The position numbers were made by a program, and so were the translations under genes. A stretch of 64,000 nucleotides of DNA from Crocodylus rhombifer (Eukaryota > Chordata > Crocodylia > Crocodylidae), in NCBI GenBank assembly GCA_038503035.1, contig JAVSML010001156.1:124001-188000 (forward strand), read 5' to 3'. Below, in pieces: positions 33,995 to 45,695 of this stretch. Each line of letters opens with the position of its first letter. Position 1 is the stretch's first letter. The notes under the pieces were generated by a model. The model did not search any database, was not told where the DNA came from, and saw only the letters and a program-made list of their open reading frames with translations.

Positions 33995-36235
33995 AAATAT
34001 ATTATCAAGCAGTGGGCCCAGTTCACATAGCCGTTTACCTTCCATAGCCACTTTCATAAACAAATTGTTCTTAAGCTTGATTCCTTCTCCAGCTTGTTTT
34101 CTTAAGGACTCAGTGAGAATAAGTACTATTATTTGGAAGAGACAGAAGTAGGTTTGCCCACTCTTAATATTATCCAAATAGGTTTATCTGCTTTTCATCC
34201 ACACTTTTTAAAGAGATGTTGCCTTCAGCATCATTAAAGAAAATATATTATTGCTTGCTCTTTATGTAAGAGTAAAACATCAGCCTAATTTTGAAGGAAA
34301 TAAATTTATAGTGGAGATTCTCAAGGAGGCAAATCCAATTCTAAGCAGGGTTTTCCACCTGGCCTGAAATGCATTACAAACATCTGGCAGAAAAGGTTCA
34401 CTTTTTGATCTCTGTTAAAAAAAAATCCCTTTCCCTCCCAAACTTGGTTCATTAATCTTTACTACTCTAGGAACAACTCATCCATTAGCAACAGGTCCTT
34501 TAATGCACTTTCAGGAGTAGAAACTGATTAATGACCTGTGGGAGGTAATGCTGGTGATAATTATATAGGGCAATGGTAGCTGCATAGTTTAGGTTACCTT
34601 TATAAACCTGGTTTTCAATTCTTCTTAACTGTCCCCAAAGCAAACCAGTTCCCTGGGAATCTGACACTACATATCTCATTGCAAGGCAGGATTTTCTAGG
34701 GAAGTTTATGTAAAACAAATCAGAAAAGGAGTTTTAGAAATATAGGCCCAGAACTTAGCCTTTATAACTGACCCTTCAGTAGCACAGGTCTTTAGCCAAC
34801 CCAAACTGGATAAATGAGGATACCTCAGCTGGTTTAGAGCCAGGGCTTGGGGTATGTAGGTGTAGGCAGGGAGGTAAGCCAGAGTTTGCCTGTAGCACAT
34901 TGTGTTCTGGCAACTTTTAGCACAATAGCCCTCAAGGAACTAGTGCAATTTAGAGCTAGGACAATTGAGAGCAGCCTTGAGGCTGCCTTGAAGATGAGCT
35001 GTTTTTGTGCACATGACTTAAACTTCAAAGCCTATAAAAACACAGAAATAGGTCAATACAGAGACTAACCCAAACATGCTGATTTCACTGGGAATTTTTT
35101 TACATTGATGTCAATAGATTTTAGATCAGACCCCTAATGCATAATGAAAATGTGCCTATTTGCAGTGTCAATCTATTTTTAAAATACACTTACAGTAGTC
35201 TTTATTTTTCTCTTAGACAAAGCTTTGCGTAATAGCCGAAGAGCACTTGTAGCTCAGAGTGGTGTAAGATCAAATAAAGCCTGTAAACGTTAGCTTGGTT
35301 ACCAGAAGACCATTTTGTGCCACTTACATTCAGAGAGGGTGAATTGAAAATAAAACTGTTAATGTGCAACAGAGACTCTGATCTCATTCTTGCCATAGCT
35401 GTGCAGGACAAAGAGTCATTACATTTACCTTGTTTAACTCTACCTAGTGACCCTCTGTCTGACTAGAAAAGTAAAAAGTGCAAGTGAGAAAATAATATAG
35501 AAATAATTGCAGAATGTTTCTGTTGGTTTCATGTCATACTAAACATCACAATAGCTAGCAAGTAAGGTTTTCTAACACTTACTGATTTTACACAAGAAAG
35601 AGGGGTGTAAATACAGAAGCAAACTTTTATGGCAGATCCTCCATTAGTGTGAATTGTATTAGCTCTATATCAGCAGCAGTGGAACTGTGACAATTCATAC
35701 CAGCTTTATGCTTCTCAGGAACAACTCTCTATACCTGCCTTCCTCAACTGTTCCCTGAACCATGGGCAAAACCCCAGTGTAACCAAAGCCAATGGTAGGT
35801 GATCTTAGTGGGCTATAATCTTTATACTATCCTCACAAAAACCTGACTTCCCAGGTTAAATCATATTTTGTGTAAGCAAACTATCACTCATTTATTTTTT
35901 ATCATCAGCAATCTTCATGATAAACAGGAGGTCAGTAAATTTACCAGCCTAGGTGGAATTATACCCAAGTTACATGATGAATGTTTCAGCTTTAGCTTTT
36001 TTATCAAATTTACTCCTATAAAGTATATTCATTGGGGTGTGGTCCTTAATTCAGGTGCCCCCCTGGAAAAATGTTTTGTCTCTGAAAGTGTTTAATATTT
36101 TTCTTGCAGTTTGCAGTTTATAATCTTTGATATAAGGCAATGCAGCTTACAAAGATGTAACTTCACCCATATTTTCTCTTACTGGGCAGAAGCACTAAAA
36201 GCTTTACCAGCGCTCTGTGATTTTTAACAACTGGC
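33995..36235. other. AT-rich non-coding DNA, nothing recognised
   Basis: No homologous protein or bounded repeat was recognised. Around 35070-35140 (GATTTCACTGGGAATTT, ATTGATGTCAATAGATTTTA) there is a scrap like the palindromic CCCATTGA repeats. Short frames near 34706-35068 occur on both strands without resemblance to known families. Confidence 0.4.
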
Positions 36236-36490
36236 CATTAAAAAAAAGTAACCAATTTTTTTTTTAATTTTTCCCAAATTTCAAAAAGTAACATTTTGAA
36301 ATTCAAAAAGTTTTGACCAGTCTATAGCTGATTGAAAAAAATGGAGGCTGGGGAAGGGAGGTGGGGGTTAAATATGTTGTTATTTTTTTCGTGTTTCCTT
36401 GCTTTTTAAAATTTTTGAAATGGCATCAACATTTTGAAATTCAAAAATATTCAGTTTATCCTAGAGGTTTTCAAAGAGAAATGAATAAAG
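36236..36490. repeat. AT-rich dispersed repeat (TTTTGAAATTCAAAAAG type)
   Basis: ATTTTGAAATTCAAAAAG occurs near 36293 and again near 36432, with A and T runs and TTTTGACCAGTCTATAGCT near 36309. It resembles the stretch at 23540-23800. Confidence 0.4.
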
Positions 36491-37158
36491 TGAAATTGTA
36501 TTTCTGGTGAGAATCAAAACCATTCTTACAACGATGTGCATGTCTGCACTATTTTTAAGGCTATGTACTTGGAAGCAATATGTAGTTATCAGGGATACAG
36601 CAGCTATTTCTAATTATTATTGTGGTTGACATAAAGCAAATGTTTATGGAATAATCGATGAACAACATGAAAAAGCAATATTTTTTGTTTTTGAAACAGT
36701 GTTTACATCAAAGTGAAATTTATCCATGATAAAAGAACAAAGTATGAATCCTTGGTTGCTGCTTGTATTTGAAAGACTATATGTAGGAGATTTACAACTA
36801 TCTTTTGTGTGGTAAAGCTCTGCAAGTCATGATGATTAATTAACAGACATGAAAAATTAAAGAGTTATAATATACTTGGGGTTAAGGAAAGTGTAGTAGA
36901 TATTAGTGCTAATAGGCTGCAGTGAAAAGGAAGTTCATCATTTGTCATTGCCTTATCTCTAAGTTTTATTATTGTTTGAAATGCACATGAGCCAAAAGCA
37001 CAGAATGAGAGCAATTTTAAAAATCAAAATAAATAACTGATATGAAAGGATTATGAGAAATAGGATTGCTCGAAGGACTAAGAGAGGGACTTGGAGCTTT
37101 ATTGTCCAACCTGGGTTAGCAGTGACCAAGATTTGGGTTCATCAGAAATAAAATGAAC
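36491..37158. other. AT-rich non-coding DNA, nothing recognised
   Basis: No feature was recognised between the AT-rich repeat and the hAT-like element. Confidence 0.45.
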
Positions 37159-37166
37159 AGACATCC

Positions 37167-37576
37167 AAGGCTGGATCTAGACAGGGTAGAACAGTACAGT
37201 CAAACCCACCTTTAGCTGTGCTGCATGTGAGCTCTCAACACAGGGTCTGGCCAGAGTCCCTGCTTTCAAGTGGTTCTGGAGCCCAGGAGTAAGCTTGTCC
37301 CCCACTTTCCGCTGCTACTGAATTCAGCAGGGAGGAGGAGTGAGGGGAAGGGCAAACAACAGTGTTCACCCCCACAATCTCCAGTACCCTGTGAAAATGG
37401 AAACTTCGGCTGGAGTGCACCCTAATCACCTGGTAAGCTCAGAGCTCACTGCTCATGCAGAGCTCCAAAAGGAGCCTGCACTGACCAGGCAGTGAGCTCA
37501 GAGCCTACTATGCACACACAACACAGCCAAACTGGGGAGCTGCACTCCCCTTCCTCTGTTCCTGGATCCACTACTG
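37167..37576. mobile_element. hAT-like element, CAGGGGTGGATCC type, 410 bp
   Basis: The left end CAAGGCTGGATCTAGAC and right end TCCTGGATCCACTACTG are inverse partners. Flanks CAGACATC (37159-37166) and CAGATATC (37577-37584) form an 8-bp target duplication with one mismatch. The interior (GGAGCTGCACTCCCCTTCC near the right end) is the inverse of the left part of the element at 13605-14111, so both are one family in opposite orientation. Non-autonomous. Confidence 0.75.
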
Positions 37577-37995
37577 CAGATATCCCCACTCCAAAACCAC
37601 CAACACCAACCAACTCAACTGGCACGAACTGGCATCCCTGTTGGTAACAAACAGAATACCTAGGCTGAATGGGCATGGAAATATGTCCTCTTGATGTGCT
37701 TGTTTAAAAAAATGGTTGGCTTTGGAAGTTTAATGGACCCACAGAGCTACTGCCTGCTTTTAACTAACCTGGAAGCAGGCTTCCTTTAGCACATTTTCAA
37801 TTTTTCACCATTCCTAAGCAGAAACATTGACTCAAGAATGATAAAAGGCCTGTTCAACTCTCAGAATTATAAATCAGGACGGAGGCACTCGTGTCAAATC
37901 CAACCCAAACCATGTATTGTTATCAGATGGAAAACACTGTGATCAAGAAAATCCCATTTTCTTGATAATCCATGACAAAGAGCAGGAGTGTTAGG

Positions 37996-38531
37996 CAGAG
38001 GTATAGTAAGATATTTCAGTGCTTGGGGCCAAAGGGGGAATTATGCTGATCACTGGCGAGCAGGATGAGAGAGCAGAGGGAGCAGGGAGCAACATTTTAC
38101 CTGCTTCTGCTTTCTGCACTCTGATGGTGGTTGCTACAACTCCTGCTGTAGCAGTGTGAGCTTGGCTTCTGTACCTGAGGGATGGTTTTGCTGCACGCTT
38201 ATGCAGCAGCCCAGCTGGCACAGACTCCTTAGGCCCTCTCCTGGAGCCTTGTTCACTCCCTGCCTCCCTATACCCTTCCAGGCACAGGGCTGCACATCCC
38301 ATGGGAAAGTCTGGGGGGCTGGAGTACCTTCCACTGGCTTCACTCATCCCCTCCGCCACAGATACACTATGGGGCATGGGGCTGCACCTGCCTGGCTACC
38401 TGTGGTCAGGCTATGCAGGGCTGCCTCTGCTGTGGAAAAGACTCCAGAGAGGGAGGGTGGGCATACTTATACCTGCTCTAAGTCATTTCTTGAAGCTGGT
38501 GCCCCCTTACCCTGCCCTAGTTACACTATTG
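37996..38531. mobile_element. hAT-like element, CAGTGGYGTAACTAG type, 536 bp
   Basis: The left end CAGAGGTATAGTAAG and right end CCTAGTTACACTATTG are inverse partners. Flanks GTGTTAGG (37988-37995) and GTGTTAAG (38532-38539) are an 8-bp target duplication with one mismatch. The open frames on both strands (up to 152 codons) lie in its GC-rich interior and show no transposase motif. A MITE starts only 32 bp to the right. Confidence 0.75.
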
Positions 38532-38563
38532 GTGTTAAGTTTATCCATTCTTACCTACCCACA

Positions 38564-38774
38564 GGGCATGTCTATGTTCATACATGTGTAGTCATTACTG
38601 TGCATTTAGTTTAGTATGTCCTTAATGAAGCACTAACTAATTGTGCAGTAATTACACTTACTGCACAGTAGCCTAATAATACTGCGCAATAGCTTATTAA
38701 CAGTTTTTGACCTGCATGCTACTGTGCAGCATTATTAGGCTACCACACAGTAAGCGTTTCATGCAGACATGCCC
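38564..38774. mobile_element. MITE, GGGTG...CACCC family, 211 bp (copy H)
   Basis: It starts GGGCATGTCTATG and ends CATGCAGACATGCCC, with ACTGCACAGTA/ACTGCGCAATA palindromes inside. It is flanked by ACA at 38561-38563 and 38775-38777, an exact 3-bp duplication. Confidence 0.75.
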
Positions 38775-38968
38775 ACAGAAATGTTAATCTATTTAAGTAC
38801 AAGCATATAGTCTTAAGGAATGCCCTGACTTTCCTTTCAATAACTTTAGTTTCATACTTTCTATATTCCTTAGATTTCCTACAGGGAACAGGGGAACTAT
38901 AATAGTAAAAATTTAGTTAACTTAAGTAACACAGTTTTAAGCATCGCTACTGTATCCCTAGAGAGTGG

Positions 38969-38970
<2 letters not shown>

Positions 38971-39004
<34 letters not shown>
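38971..39004. repeat. 34-base C homopolymer
   Basis: An uninterrupted run of 34 C is followed by A-rich runs. On the other strand it is a 34-base G run, able in principle to form G-quadruplex structures. The exact length is likely to vary and is prone to sequencing error. The open frame crossing it on the minus strand is not a gene. Confidence 0.85.
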
Positions 39005-39006
<2 letters not shown>

Positions 39007-39029
39007 GAAAAAAAAAAGGACAAAAAAAA

Positions 39030-42000
39030 AAAAATGTTACCAATTTCAACCTTGATGCAGTCTTTAAAATGTTGAAATAGTTGATACCCCAGACCATGAA
39101 TGTATAAACCTAAGCAAGATTAGCTAATAGTTGAAAACTTCGTTTGGATAAGAGCCATTTTTAGGGAAAGGACTGTTTACTTAACCAGGGAAGTTTGCCT
39201 GTACTGCATATACATCAGTATTGTTTATTATTGAACCCCAGATGCACATTAATTATGTGATTTAAGTGACTGGATAACATCAGCCCCTCAGGCTTTGCAT
39301 ATCAGAATGTCATCAACGTGTATGGCATAAACTGACCCATGAAATGCATGTTCATACACTGTAGGTTAAAAGAAGAATGTCCTCCATCTTCAATGTAGCC
39401 TTGCCACAGTGGCTATCCTTCACGCTTGTGTCTCAAGTAGATCCTTATACTTCGATATACAGAACAGCGCAGCAGCATCTCTTCAGTTTCGCTTACATGT
39501 TGTGATTGCTTCGAAAAGATCATCTGTCACTGAGAGTTCTTGTAACACATTTGCAAATAAGGTCAAACAATTTGTTCAAAGGCGAACACGCCAGCATAAA
39601 TACGCTGTAAATATTTGAGTATGAGTTTAATGCCATTTGAGAGGCTCACACAAAGATGCACAAATGTAATTGCAATATTTAAAAACAAATTAGAAATATG
39701 CATGTTATTCTAGCCATTGGTAGGTTTTCATCATCATTATGCACATTTCTGTTTATTTGGGTTTTTAATTAAGAAATACAAGTATTTGAAAAGTTCCAGC
39801 AAAATGGATATCTTGTAGCAATTCAATACTTTGCTAGCATGATTCCTAATAGAATGTGGGTCTGACTACAGCCATTACATGCGTAAAACTCATGGTAATG
39901 TGTTCAAAAAGGAACAAGGGCAGGACCAAGTGCTAACAACAAGTTCTACCCTGCTATACTCCTCTTTCAAGAGTCAAAACCATGCTTTCAATGGTGAGTG
40001 ATTATAATCACAAAATGGTTACATTGTTGGGCTATTTATATGTAAGAAATTATAGGGAAAGGGTGATGAAGTCCAGGTCCAGGCTTCCATCTATTGTGCA
40101 CACGTGGTTTCATATAGTTCTCATTGAAACCTCTCTGTTTGACTAGGACAGGATAGAGTGGGAAGAGGCATATAAAATAGTGGGTAAGATTTTATGTTGC
40201 ACAGCAGAGAACTTGCACCCCAGGGTTAGATGGGACTAACTTGGCTTTAAGGTAACTTTGCACCCTCCTGATCCTGGGGAATTCTTGGGGCTGAAAAGGA
40301 CCCTGGTGTAACTCAAGCAATCTTAAGTTTGAACTGCCACATAGGCACAGCATTACACAGAGGTATTGAAATAATTCATATATAAGTAAGATGACCAGGC
40401 TACTGGAGATGCTGAAGAGGCAGTTGAAGAATTAGAAGAAACAAGAGAGTGGAAGGATACAAAAGACAAATGAGGATGGTACATCAAGGAATGGACATTT
40501 TAGGGAGCTTAGAAATGAAGACAGAAAAACTGTAAATGTAAAGCCACCTGTATCTGAGTATTAGGTCTTTCTGAATGGGGAATACTAGAGCAAAGTAGTA
40601 CAGGGGAATGGAAGATACTAGAGTGTAGAGGAAGTAGTCAAGTGAAAGGAAAGAGAAGAGGTTAAAAATGAAGGAATAAGTAATGTCAAGTTAGCAAACT
40701 GGAGAAAGGATAGAAACATACTGGAGAGCTAAGAAATCTCAGTAGCACTTCCTTTGTAAAAGGCATGAGTACTATTGTCCTGTGGCTGCATCATTATCTT
40801 GTCCTATGACTGCAGAGTTCTCAGAGAGTGTAAAAGCAGGTGGTGTTAATAAGGAACAGAACTGCAGAATCTTTACAACTGAATCATGTCATCATGCTGG
40901 GCCTTGTCCTTCTTCACTGCCTTTTGCCTTTTGTCAATAAAACCTGCTTCTGTTTTGGAGTAGTGCTTAGCTCAGTAGGGTCCTGCTTTTGGCTATGGAA
41001 CTACTGAGGAGTTGTACCTGCAGAGTATATAGTAACCAAGACCAGAATCTTCTGGATATAGCAAAGCTTGAATACTAACATTTGCTTTTGTGTGGTTGCA
41101 TTAATAAATATATGTGTGACCACTTCATCTCCTTAGCAACTTCACCTTAGAGGAGGCTGCTGCTCAATCTTTTATTTCACCTGAGGAAGATTTGACTGGT
41201 TCACATGAACTGACCTTCCTGTCAGCCTCTAAAACAATATAAACTGAACTAGGAGTTTTATCAGGCTTAAAAAGCCCCTTTTTGGTCACAACCACACCTT
41301 ATTGGAGATTTCTTCATCCCAGTACAAAAGTGTGATTAGTTAAGTAATTCCACCATGAATGAGATCCTTTCTTTATCAACCAGATATTTTTGCATCTGAT
41401 CTTCAGTGTCTTGGCTTACTGTCATACTAGAAATTAGCCTTGCAAAGGCAAGAGCCTGGAAAAACCGGTCATTTTCAGCAAGGAAAGCACTAGAGTTCTT
41501 AAAAATGGCTTTTCACTTTTTATTTATCATTACAGAAAGGTCAGGTAAGTAAGTATCCTGCACATTATTTATGATTAATATTGCTCACATTCCAGGAGAA
41601 AAGCACAAACACCATTCGAGGGCAAGACATCATTGTTTTAGGTGCGGTTCAGACATATTTTGCGAGGTTCACCTCTCAACAAACAGCTGAGGCCCCAACC
41701 CTACAATGAATTAGCAGACCGCAAAATGAATTCAGTAGTACTCCAAATATGTGCAGGATTCTTCCCTTGCCAAGCTTGCAGAAAGACTGGGACATCACTA
41801 AGGCCCAGATGTGACAGGAATACAGAACACAAAAGGGAAGGTGAAAGTGAGCTAATTGAGGAGGCAGATGAGGCTTTTCATAGCGATACCATGTGTTCAC
41901 TTCTTTCACATTCATTCATCTTCCAATGCAGGCAGCCATAAGGTCACGTGGATGCAAATGATGGCAGAATTTGGCATCAATGGCCTATTCCCATTTTTCC

Positions 42001-42773
42001 CTCCCACTGGGTTGCAGCTCATGTGTTAATGTAAGTTGTATTATTAATTCATAAATGCCTTGCATGGTCATTTTATATTATATCCATAGAAGTGAGATAA
42101 TGTATTGTTACTATTTCATAACATCTAAGGCAAAGTTAATGGGGGAAAAAATCATCCTGTCCCTGCAGGAGCTGTGAAACTTTATATATTTAAAGGAACA
42201 CCTTTTAATACAGCTCCTAAGTGTTTAATGTTTTAAAAAATTCCCTCAGCCATGGAGGGCCTCTGAAATTTTTTCTTCCAACTCAAGCACTCCACAACAT
42301 TATATATCATGCACAAAAAACTAGGTTAAAATAACATAAACCATGAAGAGCTGAGGCTGAAATCCTGTCCTTTGCTTATCCTGTTATGCTTAGATTTTGA
42401 GTCTCTCATGGTACATAAGGTCATTCTTTGTTCTCAGGCCCCCTGATAGGGGACTCTGTCAACAGCAAGATCTAGGGTGAGTTAAAGAGTTGTCTTTAAT
42501 TTTGGATGTTTTTTGGCTTTTATTGGTCTATACTAGACCCTCAGGACCCTAAGCCAGAATTATAAATGTTGCACCCTGGCCTAGGGGATATAAAGACTAG
42601 CCTCATTCCCTTTAGAGGGATGAAGGTACTCATACTGAATTTGGCAAAAAGACAAAAGTTACACCATACAAAATATAGACATCGTCTTAGCTCCCTACAT
42701 GGGCTCTAGTATTGTGTATGCTGTTGCCCTTAGTAGGTTTAGGATACTAATCAATAGTTATTATTTGCATCTT
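39030..42773. other. 3.7 kb of AT-rich DNA without a recognised gene
   Basis: No homologous frame or bounded transposon was recognised. At 40935-40953 TCAATAAAACCTGCTTCTG contains a polyadenylation-type hexamer, but no other LTR or gene evidence accompanies it. The frame at 41642-41941 has no family resemblance. Confidence 0.4.
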
Positions 42774-42776
42774 AGT

Positions 42777-43513
42777 GGGAGTGTCTACAAGAGATGCTTT
42801 ACTGTGCAGTAGACCAATCTACTATGCAGGAAATCATCACCGTCTACACAAGCACAGCATTTACTGTGCAGTGAATTAGTCTACTGCATGGTTGGCTACT
42901 GCCTGTAGATACAGATAGGCACAGTGGGTTCATCTACATGAAACGTTATGTTGCCATAGCGATGAGCTACATAGCACTACAAACACAAACCATGATGCCA
43001 ACACTACTGCGCAGTAGCACTGGAACAACCCGTGCAGCCCTGGGACTTTAGTACTTGCTTAAGCTACAGCACAGTAGTGCATATATAGAGACCTGACAGA
43101 GCACATTGCTTCAGCTCAGCCCAAGCAGCAGGAGGCAGGGGAACTTTCCCCTCCCACAAGCAGCTGTTTCCCAGCATGGAGCTGGGAAATATCTGCTGGG
43201 GGAGGAAACAGTTTCCCAGCCCCACCTTGATCTGCTGATCAGGTTGTGGGGCTGGGAAGCAGCTACCCCGGAGGTGGAACAGCTCCTCCTGCCCCGCAGA
43301 ACCCAAGCCTGACCCTGGGGCTCCCCCCCCACCAGCCTCCGACTGGCACCCAGGAGAGCCTGGAATTCCCTCTGGTTGCTGAAGCGGGGCAGAGCAGGGC
43401 TGAAAATTTTCTCCCAGTGGGTACACATGTAGACGCACTCCTAGAGAAACCTTACTGTGCATTTTACTGCACAGTAAGTTTGCAGTGCATTGATAGCATG
43501 TATAGATGCACCC
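42777..43513. mobile_element. MITE, GGGTG...CACCC family, 737 bp (copy D)
   Basis: It starts GGGAGTGTCTACAAGAG and ends TATAGATGCACCC, flanked by AGT at 42774-42776 and 43514-43516, an exact 3-bp duplication. The left 100 bases align with copy B (GAGATGCTTTACTGTGCAGT against GAGATACTTTACTGCACAGT). The GC-rich middle (43085-43430) gives overlapping open frames on both strands up to 156 codons with no homology. Non-autonomous. Confidence 0.8.
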
Positions 43514-43516
43514 AGT

Positions 43517-45002
43517 GACACCTAAATGCCTCAATCAAGTTTGTTGCTTTTTTATATTGGTACAGTTGACCATTTGCTGTGTAGGTACATAAAAGATCCA
43601 ATCTTGAAAGGGCATTCACTCAAAATATAGAAAATCAGACTAAAAGTAGGGAGAGAGGGGCTCAGTGTGTCAGGCATAATCACTGGAATGCTAGACTGCA
43701 AATGTCTTTATGCATTATTGGCTTTCCTGTTTTCTGGTTTTGCTCTGTTTTAGTGTTTGTACTGGGAAGTGGTGGGAAGGAATTAATAGGAGCATGGAAG
43801 TGGGAAAAGGAGAAAATGGTAGTGTTGGAAAATCAGGGAGAAGGGGGGATGGGAACTGGATAGGGGAAAAATGGAGGGAAGGGAGAATAGAGAGGGTAGA
43901 AAGCACTGACATGACTGAGAGAAGAGAGGAGAATATGAGTGACCAAAGGGGAAAAAATGTCCATAGCTGGGTGGCCAAGACCCTGTGACTGAACTGATTC
44001 TTCCTTTGGTTCTTTGTGAGAAAAATAAAAAGGGGTCCTGCCTTTTTCCTGGTAAAAGTGAACCTAGCAGAACTCGGTAATTCCCACAAGAAAGAAGCTG
44101 GACTTGCCAGACTTAAATTATTTAAAGCCTTTGCCTGACATTTGAGACTTCCTAAACTTTCTATTCCCTTCCTCCCACTCCATAAACTGTAAGGTATTTT
44201 TTTTTATTTTTAGAAGTTTCATGATAATAAATTTAAAACTGCTGGATCTCCCGTGCTTATACTTCTTGGTTGGCGCCCCCTTTGAGTAATGGCTCATGAC
44301 GTTGACATTCCTCTGATGATACATTACTTGCTACCATCATGTCACTGGCCAGGGTCAAAAAGGGTTTTCACTGAATCTTTTACAGCTACGGACAGGGTTT
44401 TTATAAAAATCCCAAGATAAAGCAATTTACATTGTTCATGAGTAGGAGGCAGAGGACATTGTGAGTGGAAGGCTTCTGGACTCACTGACAGCTACATTTC
44501 AAGAGTAAGAGCAAAACCAAAAATATGCTATCGAAATTATGTAAGCGTTCATTAGATTTCTTCATTTTATGAAAGCTTGACTACAATGGCTTTAAATAGC
44601 TCCATCCAAAATATGGACAGTATTAGACAGTAGCAGAGAGATAGCATCTCTGTAGTTAAAGTTGAGAAGTAGGTTTGCTTTCTGGTGTTTTGGTTAAGAT
44701 CTTTTTGGAAAAGATAATATAGCTTTCTCCCTCCACTTTTCTCAGGGTCACATACCCAGCTATTGTCCTGACTGTGCCCTTGACTTTGCTATCCCCACTT
44801 CTTCCCCTCAGCTTTTTTGTTTTTTTGTTTGTTTCTCTCTCACAGAAGCACAACCCTTCAAAAAAACAAAAACCATCAAAAGTCATCCCCTAACATGTAC
44901 CATACCTATGTTCTGGCATAGGCTATGTGGAGTATAAGCTGCCATTGTTTCAACTATCTAGTCTCAAAAAGAAGGTTAACTATTTCTTACAACTATCATA
45001 CC
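43517..45002. other. Non-coding DNA, purine-rich in part
   Basis: 43780-43960 is strongly purine-rich on the plus strand (GGGAAAAGGAGAAAATGG and similar), which explains the overlapping open frames on both strands. No homologous protein or bounded repeat was recognised. Confidence 0.45.
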
Positions 45003-45207
45003 ATAGAATCATAGAAGTAGGGTCAGAAGGGACCTTGTAGATCTTCAAGTCTGACCCCCTGCCTGGGCGGGAGAAAAGACTGGACTCAAATGAGTCCAGC
45101 CAGGAAGGCATCAAGCCTCTTCTTAAAGACCCCCAGGGTAGGAGCCAGCACCACTTCCCTAGGAAGTTGGTTCCAGCTCCTAGGCACCCTAACTGTGAAG
45201 TAGTCTA
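45003..45207 (-). mobile_element. CR1 LINE, 3' tail only
   Basis: On the minus strand it ends at 45003 with CTATGATTCTATG, preceded by GGTCCCTTCTGACCC and TTCAAGTCTGA-like CR1 3' sequence, and the ORF2 C-terminus (WNQLPREVVLAPTL...KRLDAFLAG-type residues). Only about 205 bp remain. It is the same subfamily as 9880-10140. Confidence 0.9.
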
Positions 45208-45544
45208 GCTTAAATGGAGGGTCATGCTTATGTTCAATCCATCTCACTGTTGTTGATGTTTCAGTCTTCCCTAGTTGCTTTTCCCCCTAGTGCTTTTCTC
45301 ACTATTTTGGTAGTACAATAATAACTCTAAGCTGCGGGAAGCGGATTCTCAGTTTCAACTGCAAACAGTCAAAGACTATGTGTTGGGACCCAACATCAAG
45401 GGGCTTTGGTGTTGATTTTGTTTCTTTTTCTAAAAGACTCATTTTTTCTTTGCCTTCCGTTGTCCAGCACTTCCTGGTGACTTGTTCCATGTTTTCAAGC
45501 TTGTCTCCACGACCATGAAGGCTAGAAAATGACAGTTTTAAGGA

Positions 45545-45695
45545 CAAGAGCCTTGTGGTTAAGACACTTGCCCAGGGAGAAGAGGACCTAGGCTCTAGGG
45601 CCCCTCACCACCTAGGGAAGATTTGAATCTGCCTTTCTCTGCCTTCCCAGCACAGTGTTCTAACCACTAAGTCACACACTGTTCCTGTTAGCCTA
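45545..45695. repeat. tRNA-like SINE fragment, two inverted tRNA-like heads
   Basis: Forward, CTTGTGGTTAAGACACTTG at about 45552-45570 resembles a tRNA A box. On the minus strand, GTGACTTAGTGGTTAGAAC (A-box-like, 45657-45675) is followed by GCAGATTCAAATC (B-box-like, 45622-45634). A second minus-strand tRNA-like stretch of the same type is at 59240-59300. Neither folds as an evident functional tRNA, so they are read as SINE relics. Confidence 0.45.

Noticed and set aside
38897..39097. Minus-strand frame with a glycine run
   Set aside because: The glycines are the translation of the 34-base C tract.
40700..41100. Possible solo LTR with AATAAA near 40937
   Set aside because: No TG...CA ends, no target duplication, no second LTR and no retroviral coding remnant were found; a single hexamer is not enough.
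43064..43534. 156-codon minus-strand frame
   Set aside because: It lies in the GC-rich middle of MITE copy D, with competing open frames on the other strand and no recognised domain.
45545..45695. Possible functional tRNA gene
   Set aside because: A-box and B-box-like words are present but no clean cloverleaf or acceptor stem could be drawn; a SINE relic is more likely.
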